Shown here piece by piece: positions 35,944 to 44,342 of a DNA stretch of 64,000 bases. A program made the translations under genes and the position numbers. Source of the DNA: Planctomycetaceae bacterium UBA2671. GTDB lineage: Bacteria; Planctomycetota; Planctomycetia; Planctomycetales; Planctomycetaceae. The stretch's first letter is position 1, and every line of letters starts with the position of its first letter. The notes beneath the pieces are model-generated. The model had not been told where the DNA came from, made no database searches, and saw nothing but the letters and a program-made list of their open reading frames with translations. The stretch covers positions 1-64,000 of the forward strand of contig DEML01000068.1 in the NCBI GenBank assembly GCA_002359185.1. Direction: 5' to 3'.

Positions 35944-36984
35944 CTAAAATTCACCAATCACATTGCCGTCGGATTTACTGCCCAACCGGCTATAAGTTTG
36001 TGTGCTCAGGTTTTCAGAAAGAAAACGGACAGATCCATCAGACAACACAAACTGTGCACCGCCAGAATGGCGGGATGAAAATTTCCCGCGAGCTCGCCCC
36101 TGCTGGATAGCGAACGAGGCATTGAATAGATCTTTGCCATTCACTCCGATGCCGGTTACTCCAAGGGCATCGGAATAGCCGCAACCGCCGCATTCGTTGT
36201 TCGGATCATTTGACGAGCGAGTTATCCATAAGTTACCAGCTCGGGCATCGACGTTCTGAAGTGCACCTGTAGACGGATTTGTTACCTTGTAGGTCCAGGC
36301 ACGTTCACCGACAATCAGTGTATTGCTGGTTCCATCTGTGATGTCCCGCATACGAACCTTACTGTCCACATAGAAAATGCCATTCGATTGGTTTTTTCTC
36401 GCGCGGACATTATGGCTATTGGCACCACGATTGACTCCAATATAGTTGACAACAGCGATATTTCGTCGAGTGCCAGAGGTATCTGCAGGTCGACGTAATC
36501 CACCAGCGGAATCAGGTGCGGTATCCGAAGGGCATCGAAGTGATGCGACTGGTGTCTGGAAGACGGACTGAGTGTTACTCCAGTCATCCAGGGCAGCTGC
36601 CCCATGACGATCGCTGACATCCAGCAGATCAAAAGACGCTGACTGTTCAATCATGGGGGCAATCATGGCTGTCCAGGTCCACTGACCTCTGTTATTGTTC
36701 GCTCCTTTAGGATGCACAATAGGAGTTCCGCCAGAATTACTGAAATGGCCGTAGTCCCCAATGTACCCAGGGGGCATGACACGATAAGTGTCATGGTAGT
36801 TATGCAGAGCTAATCCAATCTGTTTGAGATTGTTTTTGCAGGACGATCTGCGTGCCGCTTCGCGGGCCTGTTGAACAGCCGGGAGCAAAAGAGCCACCAG
36901 TATCGCGATGATTGCGATCACCACGAGAAGTTCGATTAAAGTAAACGCCCGACGGAATTGACTGGCACTGGAATTCTTACTCAT
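35944..36984 (-). CDS. DUF1559 prepilin-like protein
   Basis: 346 residues. ATG at 36984 is chosen over a longer frame (to 37071) because AGGAGA sits seven bases upstream and the leader is then short. Leader, then RRAFTLIELLVVIAIIAILV (prepilin N-terminus), then LLPAVQQAREAARRSSCKNNLKQIGLALHNYHD, the DUF1559 signature. Late motifs are GTSNTLIVGER and HSGGAQFVLSDGSVRFLSENL. Planctomycetes carry many paralogues, thought to be exported pilin-like surface proteins. Processing would need a prepilin peptidase not seen here. Confidence 0.93.
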   Translation of the reverse strand: MSKNSSASQFRRAFTLIELLVVIAIIAILVALLLPAVQQAREAARRSSCKNNLKQIGLALHNYHDTYRVMPPGYIGDYGHFSNSGGTPIVHPKGANNNRGQWTWTAMIAPMIEQSASFDLLDVSDRHGAAALDDWSNTQSVFQTPVASLRCPSDTAPDSAGGLRRPADTSGTRRNIAVVNYIGVNRGANSHNVRARKNQSNGIFYVDSKVRMRDITDGTSNTLIVGERAWTYKVTNPSTGALQNVDARAGNLWITRSSNDPNNECGGCGYSDALGVTGIGVNGKDLFNASFAIQQGRARGKFSSRHSGGAQFVLSDGSVRFLSENLSTQTYSRLGSKSDGNVIGEF

Positions 36985-37318
36985 CTCAAGTTCTCCTTGA
37001 TCGGATGATAGAATCTTCCCGTTCGCGTACTTAGATAGAAATGAAGATGGGAAGAAAATGTCGAAAGACATTATTTATTAAGTACGCATAAAATTGGCGG
37101 AACCGCCATATCGACCTTCGTCGATGTGAATTAAAATATCAAGACCAAAGTTTCGAAAAATAATAAAAACTCTTAAAATTATTTGATTGCTACTTGAAAA
37201 CGAATGCCTCCAACCCAAATTAATTTCATTTTGAGGATGATTATTCAAGCTCCCGGCGTTATGCCCAGCCTTCGTTTCCCGCCACTATAGACATTCCTCC
37301 TGACAACGGATCTCAATC
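36985..37318. other. AT-rich divergent intergenic region
   Basis: 334 bases between the divergent DUF1559 gene and the LipB-like gene. The part at 37120-37200 is very AT-rich and probably carries promoters. AATTGGCGGAACCGCCA near 37091-37107 contains a small palindrome (TGGCGG/CCGCCA). No clear box pair was found. Confidence 0.5.
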
Positions 37319-38038
37319 ATGACAACCATCCTCAGGGCTCCGCGATCATTGGAATGCTTTCTATTGAGGTATTTGGATCTCCCGTCACTCTTGCTGCTGC
37401 AGAAACATATTGCACTCGAAATAAAACAATCAAAGACCCATCGTGCAGTCGTCATATTGGCTGAACATCCGGAGTGTTGTTCTACGGGAAATTCCGCAGA
37501 GGAATATCGGATGGAGTCTTCAATCAGTTCAGAATTGCTGACTGCACGGAGGGAAGCGGTTTCGGTCAATCGCCCCGGTGGTCTCTGGGAGCATGGACCC
37601 GGTCAGTTGGGTGTCTTTGTGACATTTTCTCTGGAAAAAACGGAACTTACGCCGTTATCATTCTGCCAGGCTGTTGAAATCCTCATTCAAGAAGCCTGTG
37701 TGCAGGTGGGTATTCACAATCCTGGTCTTGAACCCGGTTTCGGAATTGTGGGGAGATCGGGCGTGGTGGCCAGAACCGCGTTTACTGTGCGAGACTCCAT
37801 CGTGCAAAGTATGATTTATTTGAATGTGAGTCATCACTATCGAATCAGTTCACGTACTCACAACTCAAGCCTTTCTGCAGAGTCGATGCATAAGATCTCT
37901 GTACAATCTCTGAAAACTGCGGTGATTGATCATTTGAGTCAATGGTTAACAGATTCGAAGATCTCAACCTTTACAACGCACCCTCTCCTGAAAAAGTATC
38001 GTTTGAGTGATTTGCCCAATCTGGATGAACTCGACTGA
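37319..38038 (+). CDS. LipB-like octanoyltransferase homologue lacking catalytic pair
   Basis: 239 residues with the BPL/LipB fold: VVILAEHPECCSTGN (start of the lipoyl-binding region), NRPGGLWEHGPGQLGVF (the HGPGQ motif, His92) and a weak counterpart of the HGxALNV block reading QSMIYLNV (163-170). The two residues that define LipB catalysis are missing. The Lys of the GEKKI motif falls in GRSGVVARTAF, with no Lys, and there is no Cys at all after Cys127 where the acyl-carrying Cys should be. It could be inactive, regulatory or a diverged enzyme using other residues. Upstream of lipA by 139 bases. Confidence 0.75.
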   Translation: MTTILRAPRSLECFLLRYLDLPSLLLLQKHIALEIKQSKTHRAVVILAEHPECCSTGNSAEEYRMESSISSELLTARREAVSVNRPGGLWEHGPGQLGVFVTFSLEKTELTPLSFCQAVEILIQEACVQVGIHNPGLEPGFGIVGRSGVVARTAFTVRDSIVQSMIYLNVSHHYRISSRTHNSSLSAESMHKISVQSLKTAVIDHLSQWLTDSKISTFTTHPLLKKYRLSDLPNLDELD

Positions 38039-38177
38039 TTTTTGAGCCCCATTGCAAACGAATTTGCTCATTTTAAGTCGAACTCTTATTAGACGGTACG
38101 CAGAGCAGAGGAGAAGGTCTATAATCTGATTACACACACGCTCCCCAATTAGTACCTCGCTTCCCGAGTTAAATCCT

Positions 38178-39071
38178 ATGCAACAGTTAACAATCGTTAC
38201 TCCTCAGCCTGAACGCCCTAAACGCCGGCTGCCAAAATGGTTAAAGCGTCCATTGCCAAGTACGGAAATGGCCTTCACTTCCAATGTGATTGAAGATTTG
38301 AACCTGGAAACGGTCTGTGAAAGTGCTAAATGTCCGAATCGGACAGAATGCTGGGCACAAAAAACGGCTACCTTCATGATTCTGGGGAATGTCTGCACTC
38401 GACCATGCGGCTTTTGCTCAGTCCCCAAAGGTAAAACTGGTGAAATTCTGATTGATGAACCGGAACGTGTGGCTGAAGCGGCTGCCCGCCTCGGCTTGAA
38501 ATATGTCGTAATCACTTGCGTGACTCGCGATGACCTGCCGGATGGAGGAGCAGAGCATTTTTATGAGTGCGTGCTGGCGGTTCGGGAAAAGACGGGAGCT
38601 GATGTTGAAGTGCTGACTTCCGACTTCCGCGGCAATCGGGCTTCGATTTCACGAGTCATCCAAGCTCGCCCGGATGTTTTCAATCACAACGTGGAATCTG
38701 TTCCCCGGCTGTACAGTCGCGTTCGCAGAAATGCGATTTATCAGCGATCGCTCGATTTGCTGAAGCAAGTCAAAGATGAAGCCCCCGATATGCCCACCAA
38801 AAGTGGGTTAATGCTTGGCTTGGGTGAAACTTTTGATGAAGTTCTGGAAGTGGCATCTGACCTGAGAGGTGTTGGATGCGATATGCTCACGATGGGACAA
38901 TATCTGCAACCTTCCCCGGAACAGCTTCCCGTAGAGCGTTTCGTTCCGCCCGAAGAGTTTGATGAACTGGGTGAACAGTGTCGGAAACTTGGGTTTTCAA
39001 TGGTTGCCAGCGGGCCGTTTGTCAGATCGAGTTATCATGCCGGAGAAATGGCAGCTGAGGCGACTTCCTGA
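38178..39071 (+). CDS. lipA: Lipoyl synthase
   Basis: 297 residues. Both iron-sulphur motifs are intact: CX4CX5C at Cys47, Cys52 and Cys58, and the radical-SAM CX3CX2C at Cys73, Cys77 and Cys80 (NVCTRPCGFCSVPKG). Conserved VITCVTRDDLPDGGAEHF, VEVLTSDFRG, FNHNVESVPRLY and KSGLMLGLGETFDEV follow. It inserts two sulphurs into octanoyl groups on lipoyl domains. Its LipB-like neighbour looks inactive, so octanoylation may be done by another enzyme. Confidence 0.97.
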   Translation: MQQLTIVTPQPERPKRRLPKWLKRPLPSTEMAFTSNVIEDLNLETVCESAKCPNRTECWAQKTATFMILGNVCTRPCGFCSVPKGKTGEILIDEPERVAEAAARLGLKYVVITCVTRDDLPDGGAEHFYECVLAVREKTGADVEVLTSDFRGNRASISRVIQARPDVFNHNVESVPRLYSRVRRNAIYQRSLDLLKQVKDEAPDMPTKSGLMLGLGETFDEVLEVASDLRGVGCDMLTMGQYLQPSPEQLPVERFVPPEEFDELGEQCRKLGFSMVASGPFVRSSYHAGEMAAEATS

Positions 39072-39086
39072 ATTAGTGTTCTTCCC

Positions 39087-39386
39087 ATGCCCAGGCATTT
39101 TCCCACTGAACCAGATTTCAATCCGCAAGAAACAACTGCACTGACCGCACCGCATCCCGGCATTGATCCTGCGGTGGAAATTTCTGGCGAGATTACGGCT
39201 TGGTATCTGAGGAATTCTGAGGAATTCGCTGCAGGGGATTTGCTCTATCAAATCACCTGGCCGGGGTTGGTGATTGATGTTTCTGCGGAAACCTCAGGGC
39301 TACTGGTGCGAATTCTCGCCAAACTTCGCGATCCTGTTGAACCTGGACAACAAGTTGCTCTGGTTCAACTCACTAACACTATCTAA
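39087..39386 (+). CDS. Lipoyl/biotinyl-domain-like small protein without acceptor Lys
   Basis: 99 residues forming a biotinyl/lipoyl-like barrel: ISGEITAWYLRNSEEFAAGDLLYQI, then TWPGLVIDVSAETSGLLVRIL and VEPGQQVALVQL. In true lipoyl domains the turn reads ETDKA with the modified Lys; here it reads ITWPG, so the acceptor is a Pro. It starts 15 bases after lipA; no ribosome site was seen. It may be a scaffold, or a relic or regulator connected with lipoylation; this is inference from position. Its 3' end overlaps the next gene by four bases. Confidence 0.68.
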   Translation: MPRHFPTEPDFNPQETTALTAPHPGIDPAVEISGEITAWYLRNSEEFAAGDLLYQITWPGLVIDVSAETSGLLVRILAKLRDPVEPGQQVALVQLTNTI

Positions 39387-40015
39387 ACCCGTCTGCTCGG
39401 TTTTGCTTTCATTGACTCGATATGGGGAGCATTAGGTCGGCTATGTTTCTTGTGATAGAGATATCTTTTTCGCAGGCCATTCACAATTTTTGCACTCCAC
39501 TGGTCGCGTGTGGTCTGCAGGAGTTGAGGGAGTGAGATTGTTCCGCATATGAGAAAGAATGCCGCCAATCCCAGCAGAATTTTTTGAATCTCATACGATG
39601 CAGAGACTTTTTCAATTACGGACTGCATCAATGTCCTTTGAGTATCAGTATGCTTTCGTTCTTCAGAAGGGATACTTCCAGAAGTGTCGTCGACTCTGAG
39701 CATTGCATCGGGGTGAATGGCCAGTTCGAAGGGGACATTGATACTCTGAATCTGTCCCTGGGCCAATGCACTCTCATTCCGACTGAGCCGTCTGGCCAGA
39801 TCGGGATCAGATTTGAGTCGCTCCAAAAATTGAACCCGTAACAAATTCTGCTCTTCAATCTCAATCAATTCCCACTGCTGGTCATGGCAGATCTCCCGAA
39901 GTCTGGCATTTCGATCGACAATTGGCGCAAGCAGAGCCGTCCCGAATAGTCCGACAGCAATCACTGCACAAACCGGGAACCGCAAGTTTTGCCACCATTT
40001 GAGGTCGAGGGACAT
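39383..40015 (-). CDS. Membrane protein with two TM segments, unknown
   Basis: 210 residues, TM1 at about 14-33 (FPVCAVIAVGLFGTALLAP) and TM2 at about 145-167 (ILLGLAAFFLICGTISLPQLL). The region between them is charged, helical and probably external; the C-terminus is very basic. No family recognised. Tail-to-tail overlap with the lipoyl-like gene at 39383-39386. Confidence 0.6.
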   Translation of the reverse strand: MSLDLKWWQNLRFPVCAVIAVGLFGTALLAPIVDRNARLREICHDQQWELIEIEEQNLLRVQFLERLKSDPDLARRLSRNESALAQGQIQSINVPFELAIHPDAMLRVDDTSGSIPSEERKHTDTQRTLMQSVIEKVSASYEIQKILLGLAAFFLICGTISLPQLLQTTRDQWSAKIVNGLRKRYLYHKKHSRPNAPHIESMKAKPSRRV

Positions 40016-40440
40016 GGGGTTTAGGGTTTAGGGTTTAGGGTCTTGGTGACAAATCTCAGAACGAAGTGATGGGCGTGGTGATGACTGACACCGGAACATT
40101 CACGTTTCGGCTGAACTTTCCCTATTACTTGAGATTGTCTCACCTTCTATTTTATCGACGCGATGCCCATTTCATGCTGTCGTGGAATTCGAAAAGTCTC
40201 GGGTGGCTTCATAAAAACAAGCAAAATTGATGCCCCAGGAAGAAATGGCCGTTTAGGAAGTTTAGGGCGCCTGTTCCGATTTTAACGATTATTCTCAAGA
40301 GGCAGGCTGGAATGGTCGATCTTCAAGGATGAAACCTCATTTTATTGTTGGATCGTGCGCGGCTATTTTCTCAAGTCTCGTTCATCCTGCACGATACTCC
40401 CTCCTTTCATCGCCATCCCTGGTGAATCTGGTATCTATTC
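40016..40440. other. Intergenic region before the flagellar genes
   Basis: 425 bases. Contains three tandem TTTAGGG units (40020-40040) beside the start of the minus-strand gene. Contains TTCCGATTTTAACGAT (40274-40289), which recurs with one mismatch upstream of the flgN-like gene at 46287-46302 and may be a promoter element. Otherwise nothing recognised. Confidence 0.5.
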
Positions 40441-41214
40441 ATGTTATACGGACTCTATCAATCTGCCGTCGGAGCCGATCTTCAGGCTTTGAAGATGGAT
40501 ACGGTCTCCAATAACATCGCTAATGCGAGTACATCCTCTTTTAAACGAGACCTGGCTGTTTTTGGAGTGCGACAACAGCAGGCTCAACTTGATGGCAACC
40601 CCCATGGCATTCCACAGGGGCTGGAGAATCATCCCGGCTCTGCAATCGCGGTCGAGACATTTACCGATCATTCTCAAGGTCCACTGAAAAATACGGGCTC
40701 TTCGATGGATGCTGCTCTGGCCGGGCCAGGTTTTTTTCGTGTGACTGATGGCCAGTCGGACTTTGTGACCCGCCGAGGCTCTTTCACGCTCAATGCTGAT
40801 TCCGATCTTGTCGAAGTCGATTCGGGATTTCATGTTCTGGATGATCTTGGAAATCCAATTTCGGTACCTCCCGGCAGTGAACTGCAAATCAGCCAGGCTG
40901 GTTATCTCACCGCGATTGATCCCTTAACAAATCTTCCCATTCCTCTGGGACGTCTCGATGTGGTTGAACCAACCGACTACCGGTTACTCCAGAAGCAGGG
41001 TGACAGTCACTACAGCATTGATGAATCCGCATTGCAGCCTGCAGGTCCGGAAACACGCGTGCGTCAGGGATATCAGGAAGGCTCAGGCGTTCAGCCCGTA
41101 AAGGAAATGCTGGAAATGATTCAAACTTCACGAGGCTTCGAAGCCAATATGAATCTGATTCAACATCAGGACAATTCCCTCGGTCAACTTTTGCAGGCGA
41201 TCGGAAAAAATTGA
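40441..41214 (+). CDS. flgF: Flagellar basal-body rod protein FlgF-like
   Basis: 257 residues. The N-terminal rod motif is ALKMDTVSNNIANASTSSFKRDL and the C-terminal one VKEMLEMIQTSRGFEANMNL, shared by axial flagellar proteins. It precedes flgG, as flgF does in most operons. Forms part of the proximal/distal rod after export through the flagellar type III apparatus. FlgF rather than FlgG is inferred from order and from the better FlgG match of the next gene. Confidence 0.85.
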   Translation: MLYGLYQSAVGADLQALKMDTVSNNIANASTSSFKRDLAVFGVRQQQAQLDGNPHGIPQGLENHPGSAIAVETFTDHSQGPLKNTGSSMDAALAGPGFFRVTDGQSDFVTRRGSFTLNADSDLVEVDSGFHVLDDLGNPISVPPGSELQISQAGYLTAIDPLTNLPIPLGRLDVVEPTDYRLLQKQGDSHYSIDESALQPAGPETRVRQGYQEGSGVQPVKEMLEMIQTSRGFEANMNLIQHQDNSLGQLLQAIGKN

Positions 41215-41245
41215 TTTTAATTACTCTTATCTGCGTAGGCTTTAG

Positions 41246-41358
41246 AGCCGTTTCCAAGAATGTGTAGCGGGTAATTGATTGGAAATACAGGGTTCAATCT
41301 ATCAAGAAGCCGCTAACGTAAACTGCAAACTGCAGTAGAGCTCAAATACAACACCTCG
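41246..41358. repeat. Diverged dispersed element, copy B
   Basis: Partner of the element at 34390-34498, in the same orientation, in the 175-base gap between flgF and flgG. It shares GCCGTTTCCA-GAATGTGTAGC with one mismatch at 41249-41269 and several later blocks in the same order (AATTGATTGG, GGTTCAATC, ATCAAGAAG, AACTGCAAACTGCA). Confidence 0.6.
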
Positions 41359-41389
41359 GAATATCTTTCGGGATTACGAGAGGAAAACG

Positions 41390-42196
41390 ATGAGTTTACG
41401 AACAATGAATACCTCCGCAACGGGCATGGAAGCCAATCTCTTCCAGCTCGATGTGATTGCGAACAATCTGGCAAACGCGGGAACAACCGGCTTCAAACGT
41501 AGCAGGGCTGAATTTGAAGATCTGTTCTATGAACACTTCAAGTTGCCGGGCGTTGTCTCGCCAGAAACAGGTACGGAAACGCCTACAGGTGTTGCACTTG
41601 GTTTGGGTACGAACATCCGGGCTACTCAAGTGGACTTCCGGCAGGGTTCTCCCAACCTAACAAATGGAACATTTGATTTTATGATTGAAGGAGAAGGCTT
41701 TTTCCAGGTGGTTGATTCCGGTGGGGCAATTGCCTACACGCGAGCCGGCACCTTCACACCCAATTCCAGTGGCGATCTCGTCATGACTTCGGCGAACCTG
41801 GGGAGATTGCTCGAACCGAATATCAATATTCCTGCCAATGCACAAAACGTTTCCGTCGGTGCAGATGGTCAAGTTTCATACCGCGAGAATGGTAACTCAA
41901 CGATAACAATTGCCGGACAAATTTCCCTGGCTCGTTTCATCAATCCCGAAGGTTTGATTCAGGCAGGAGAGAATCTGTATTACGCCTCGGATGCATCCGG
42001 GGCGCCCACTCAGGGATTTCCTGGTACCGAAGCGTTCGGAACAATTCTGCAGGGAGCGTTGGAATCCTCGAATGTCGAACCGGTGAAGGAACTGGTCGAC
42101 CTGATCAAAACCCAGCGCAATGTCGAACTGAACAGCGAAGCCCTCAAAGCGGGCGATCAGATGCTGCAACTCGTGAATAACTTACGCAGGTTCTAA
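41390..42196 (+). CDS. flgG: Flagellar distal rod protein FlgG
   Basis: 268 residues. NTSATGMEANLFQLDVIANNLANAGTTGFKRSRAEFEDLFYEHF is the FlgG N-terminus; FDFMIEGEGFFQV and the C-terminal ESSNVEPVKELVDLIKTQRNVE complete the match. Distal rod subunit. The usual length is about 260 residues. Confidence 0.95.
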   Translation: MSLRTMNTSATGMEANLFQLDVIANNLANAGTTGFKRSRAEFEDLFYEHFKLPGVVSPETGTETPTGVALGLGTNIRATQVDFRQGSPNLTNGTFDFMIEGEGFFQVVDSGGAIAYTRAGTFTPNSSGDLVMTSANLGRLLEPNINIPANAQNVSVGADGQVSYRENGNSTITIAGQISLARFINPEGLIQAGENLYYASDASGAPTQGFPGTEAFGTILQGALESSNVEPVKELVDLIKTQRNVELNSEALKAGDQMLQLVNNLRRF

Positions 42197-42242
42197 GTGA
42201 GTTAAAAAATGACTTTGGCAACTCATTTCAGAAAGTGATCCC

Positions 42243-43442
42243 ATGAAATCTCTAATGGCAATTGTGATCTTCACTCTGCTAACGACACCGGTCTTCGCAG
42301 CGACGATTCGGCTATTGCCAGATGTGCAGATGCAGGGATCGCTCGTTCGACTCGGCGATATCGCAGAAATCACTGATTGCGATGCGACGATTCGTAATCA
42401 TCTGGAAGAACTGACTATCGGACCTGCTCCTGCTCCAGGTCGGGAATTTCGGATTCCACTTGATACTGTACGTCGTGAACTTGCATTGCGGGGAGTCGAC
42501 CAAACCGATTTGCGGTTTACCGGGGCTACGGAATCTGTCGTGACGCAAGGCCGTACGAAAGCGGTTGACAAGCCTGTCTCTCCGATGGCAAATCGGCAAC
42601 TTGTCGAGCATGTTGAAGCTTCCATCCGGACTTATCTCACTCAGCGCGTTACGGAACTGGGAACCATTGATGTCACACTGGAAGAATCGAGTGCCTCTCT
42701 GCTGCCTGCGGAATTGCCACAACGAATGCCGGTCACAATTCAAGGTGGTCAACAGCCGTGGACCGGCATACAACACCTCACCGTCTCTTTCACTTCCACA
42801 GAAGGGGCACCACATTCCTTTCCAGTCACGTGTCACATTTCCCAGAAGCCACGTTTACTGGCTTTGAAGCATGGCTTGCCGCGGGGGCAGGTCATTCGGG
42901 AAATTGATTTGATCTGGATTGAAGCGGAAACAGCGACCGAAGGCTTTTCTGATCCTGTCGCTGTCATCGGAACTGAAACGGCAAAAAATGTCAGAGCCCT
43001 GGCTGCGATTCAGGCAGATGACATCCGCATGCTGCCCCTGGTACGCCGGAATGATATTGTAGCCGTCACCGCTCAAATCGGATCGATTTCTGTGATGCGA
43101 TATTGCAAATGTTATGAAGAAGGGACACTCGGACAATTTGTAACCCTGTCTCCTTTAGACAGCAAAGAACGCATCGTGGCTCGCGTTTCCGGCTATCGAG
43201 CAGCTGTGATTTCGATGAACGATCAAAATGTGAATCAGACAACTCCACAAACACAAGCTAAGAATCTGACATCTGTGAAATCGTCAGGTCTGGAACTGAT
43301 TGCGACGGAAACTCCCAGTCAACCCATTCCTACTGCGAACGCCATCCGTCAGACTTCAGCTCAAACTCAGATGACTCCAAAGCAGTATTCCTCGCCAACT
43401 CCTCCGCGTGTCCTCGCCAACCAGCCTGCTCAATTACCATAA
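42243..43442 (+). CDS. flgA: P-ring assembly chaperone FlgA, extended
   Basis: 399 residues, longer than the usual 220-250. A signal peptide (1-19) is followed by the FlgA region (GSLVRLGDIAEI, APGREFRIPLDTVRRELALRG). A SAF-like domain and the C-terminal FlgA half follow (LALKHGLPRGQVIREIDLIWIE, RNDIVAVTAQIGSISVM). The last 90 residues are Thr/Gln/Ser-rich and probably disordered. Helps FlgI assemble in the periplasm. Confidence 0.85.
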   Translation: MKSLMAIVIFTLLTTPVFAATIRLLPDVQMQGSLVRLGDIAEITDCDATIRNHLEELTIGPAPAPGREFRIPLDTVRRELALRGVDQTDLRFTGATESVVTQGRTKAVDKPVSPMANRQLVEHVEASIRTYLTQRVTELGTIDVTLEESSASLLPAELPQRMPVTIQGGQQPWTGIQHLTVSFTSTEGAPHSFPVTCHISQKPRLLALKHGLPRGQVIREIDLIWIEAETATEGFSDPVAVIGTETAKNVRALAAIQADDIRMLPLVRRNDIVAVTAQIGSISVMRYCKCYEEGTLGQFVTLSPLDSKERIVARVSGYRAAVISMNDQNVNQTTPQTQAKNLTSVKSSGLELIATETPSQPIPTANAIRQTSAQTQMTPKQYSSPTPPRVLANQPAQLP

Positions 43443-43499
43443 AACGAATCGAAATTTGAAACCGGCCATTTTTTCAATGCTGATTCAAGAAATAGCTCC

Positions 43500-44267
43500 A
43501 TGAAAAATTTACTCCTAAGTGGATTGATCCTGTTCGCTTTGAGCTCATCGAAAGATGTCCATGCGCAGGGGCCTTCTCCATTTGATGAATATAATCAACC
43601 ACAGACTCAGCAGCCTTATCAGCAGCAATCTCCCAATCCGTATCAGCAGCCACCGACTCAGGATTACAGACAGATGCCTCAACGGGCTCCCATGCCCACT
43701 TATCAACTGCCGCCGCCATCGGTGAGAGATTTTTCGCTGATCTATATTGATGAACCACCTCCCAAGGAATACATGATTAACGACATCGTGACTGTGATCG
43801 TCAGTGAACGGTCGGAAGTGACACTCAACTCCCGGTTCAATCGTCAGCGAACTTCGACGTTCAAATCCGAATTGAAAGATTTCGTTCGTCTGGGAGATGG
43901 ATTGCGATTGGAAAACTCAGCCACCACCAGTCCCGCTATCGATGCCAGTCAACAGGAGCGACTGCAAACCACCGGACAGGTGACCGATGCCGAGGGAATC
44001 ACTTATCGCATCGCGGCTACCATTGTCGATATCCGTCCGAATGGAAACATCGTACTCGAAGCTCGCAAAAGTATCGATGCCAATGATGACCTGTGGGAAT
44101 ACACTCTTCATGGCGAAATCCGGTTTGAGGATATCGCCGTGAACAATACTGTCCTCAGTGAAAACATTGCGAATCTGAATATCGAAAAACGACAGAAGGG
44201 CCGAGTTCACTCCAGTACAAATCGTCGCTGGGGAACGAAAATCATGGATGTCATCTGGCCATTCTGA
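43500..44267 (+). CDS. flgH: L-ring protein FlgH without lipobox
   Basis: 255 residues with an ordinary signal peptide (about 1-22, ending VHAQ). A Gln/Pro-rich linker (QPQTQQPYQQQSPNPYQQ) is followed by the FlgH core: NDIVTVIVSERSEVTLNSRF, TTGQVTDAEGITYRIAATI and VDIRPNGNIVLEARKSI. FlgH is normally a lipoprotein with an LxxC lipobox, but no Cys occurs anywhere in the N-terminal 60 residues here. Forms the L ring in the outer membrane in Gram-negatives. Confidence 0.9.
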   Translation: MKNLLLSGLILFALSSSKDVHAQGPSPFDEYNQPQTQQPYQQQSPNPYQQPPTQDYRQMPQRAPMPTYQLPPPSVRDFSLIYIDEPPPKEYMINDIVTVIVSERSEVTLNSRFNRQRTSTFKSELKDFVRLGDGLRLENSATTSPAIDASQQERLQTTGQVTDAEGITYRIAATIVDIRPNGNIVLEARKSIDANDDLWEYTLHGEIRFEDIAVNNTVLSENIANLNIEKRQKGRVHSSTNRRWGTKIMDVIWPF

Positions 44268-44342
44268 TTCGTTCAAAACTCAAACTGATTGCAGGTTCTT
44301 CCCCCCTCTCAACTTCCCCTCCCCACAACGAAACTCCCTCCC

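Noticed and set aside
40020..40040. Three tandem TTTAGGG units, like plant telomere repeats
   Set aside because: Only three copies, at a gene start inside a chromosome; most likely chance or slippage.
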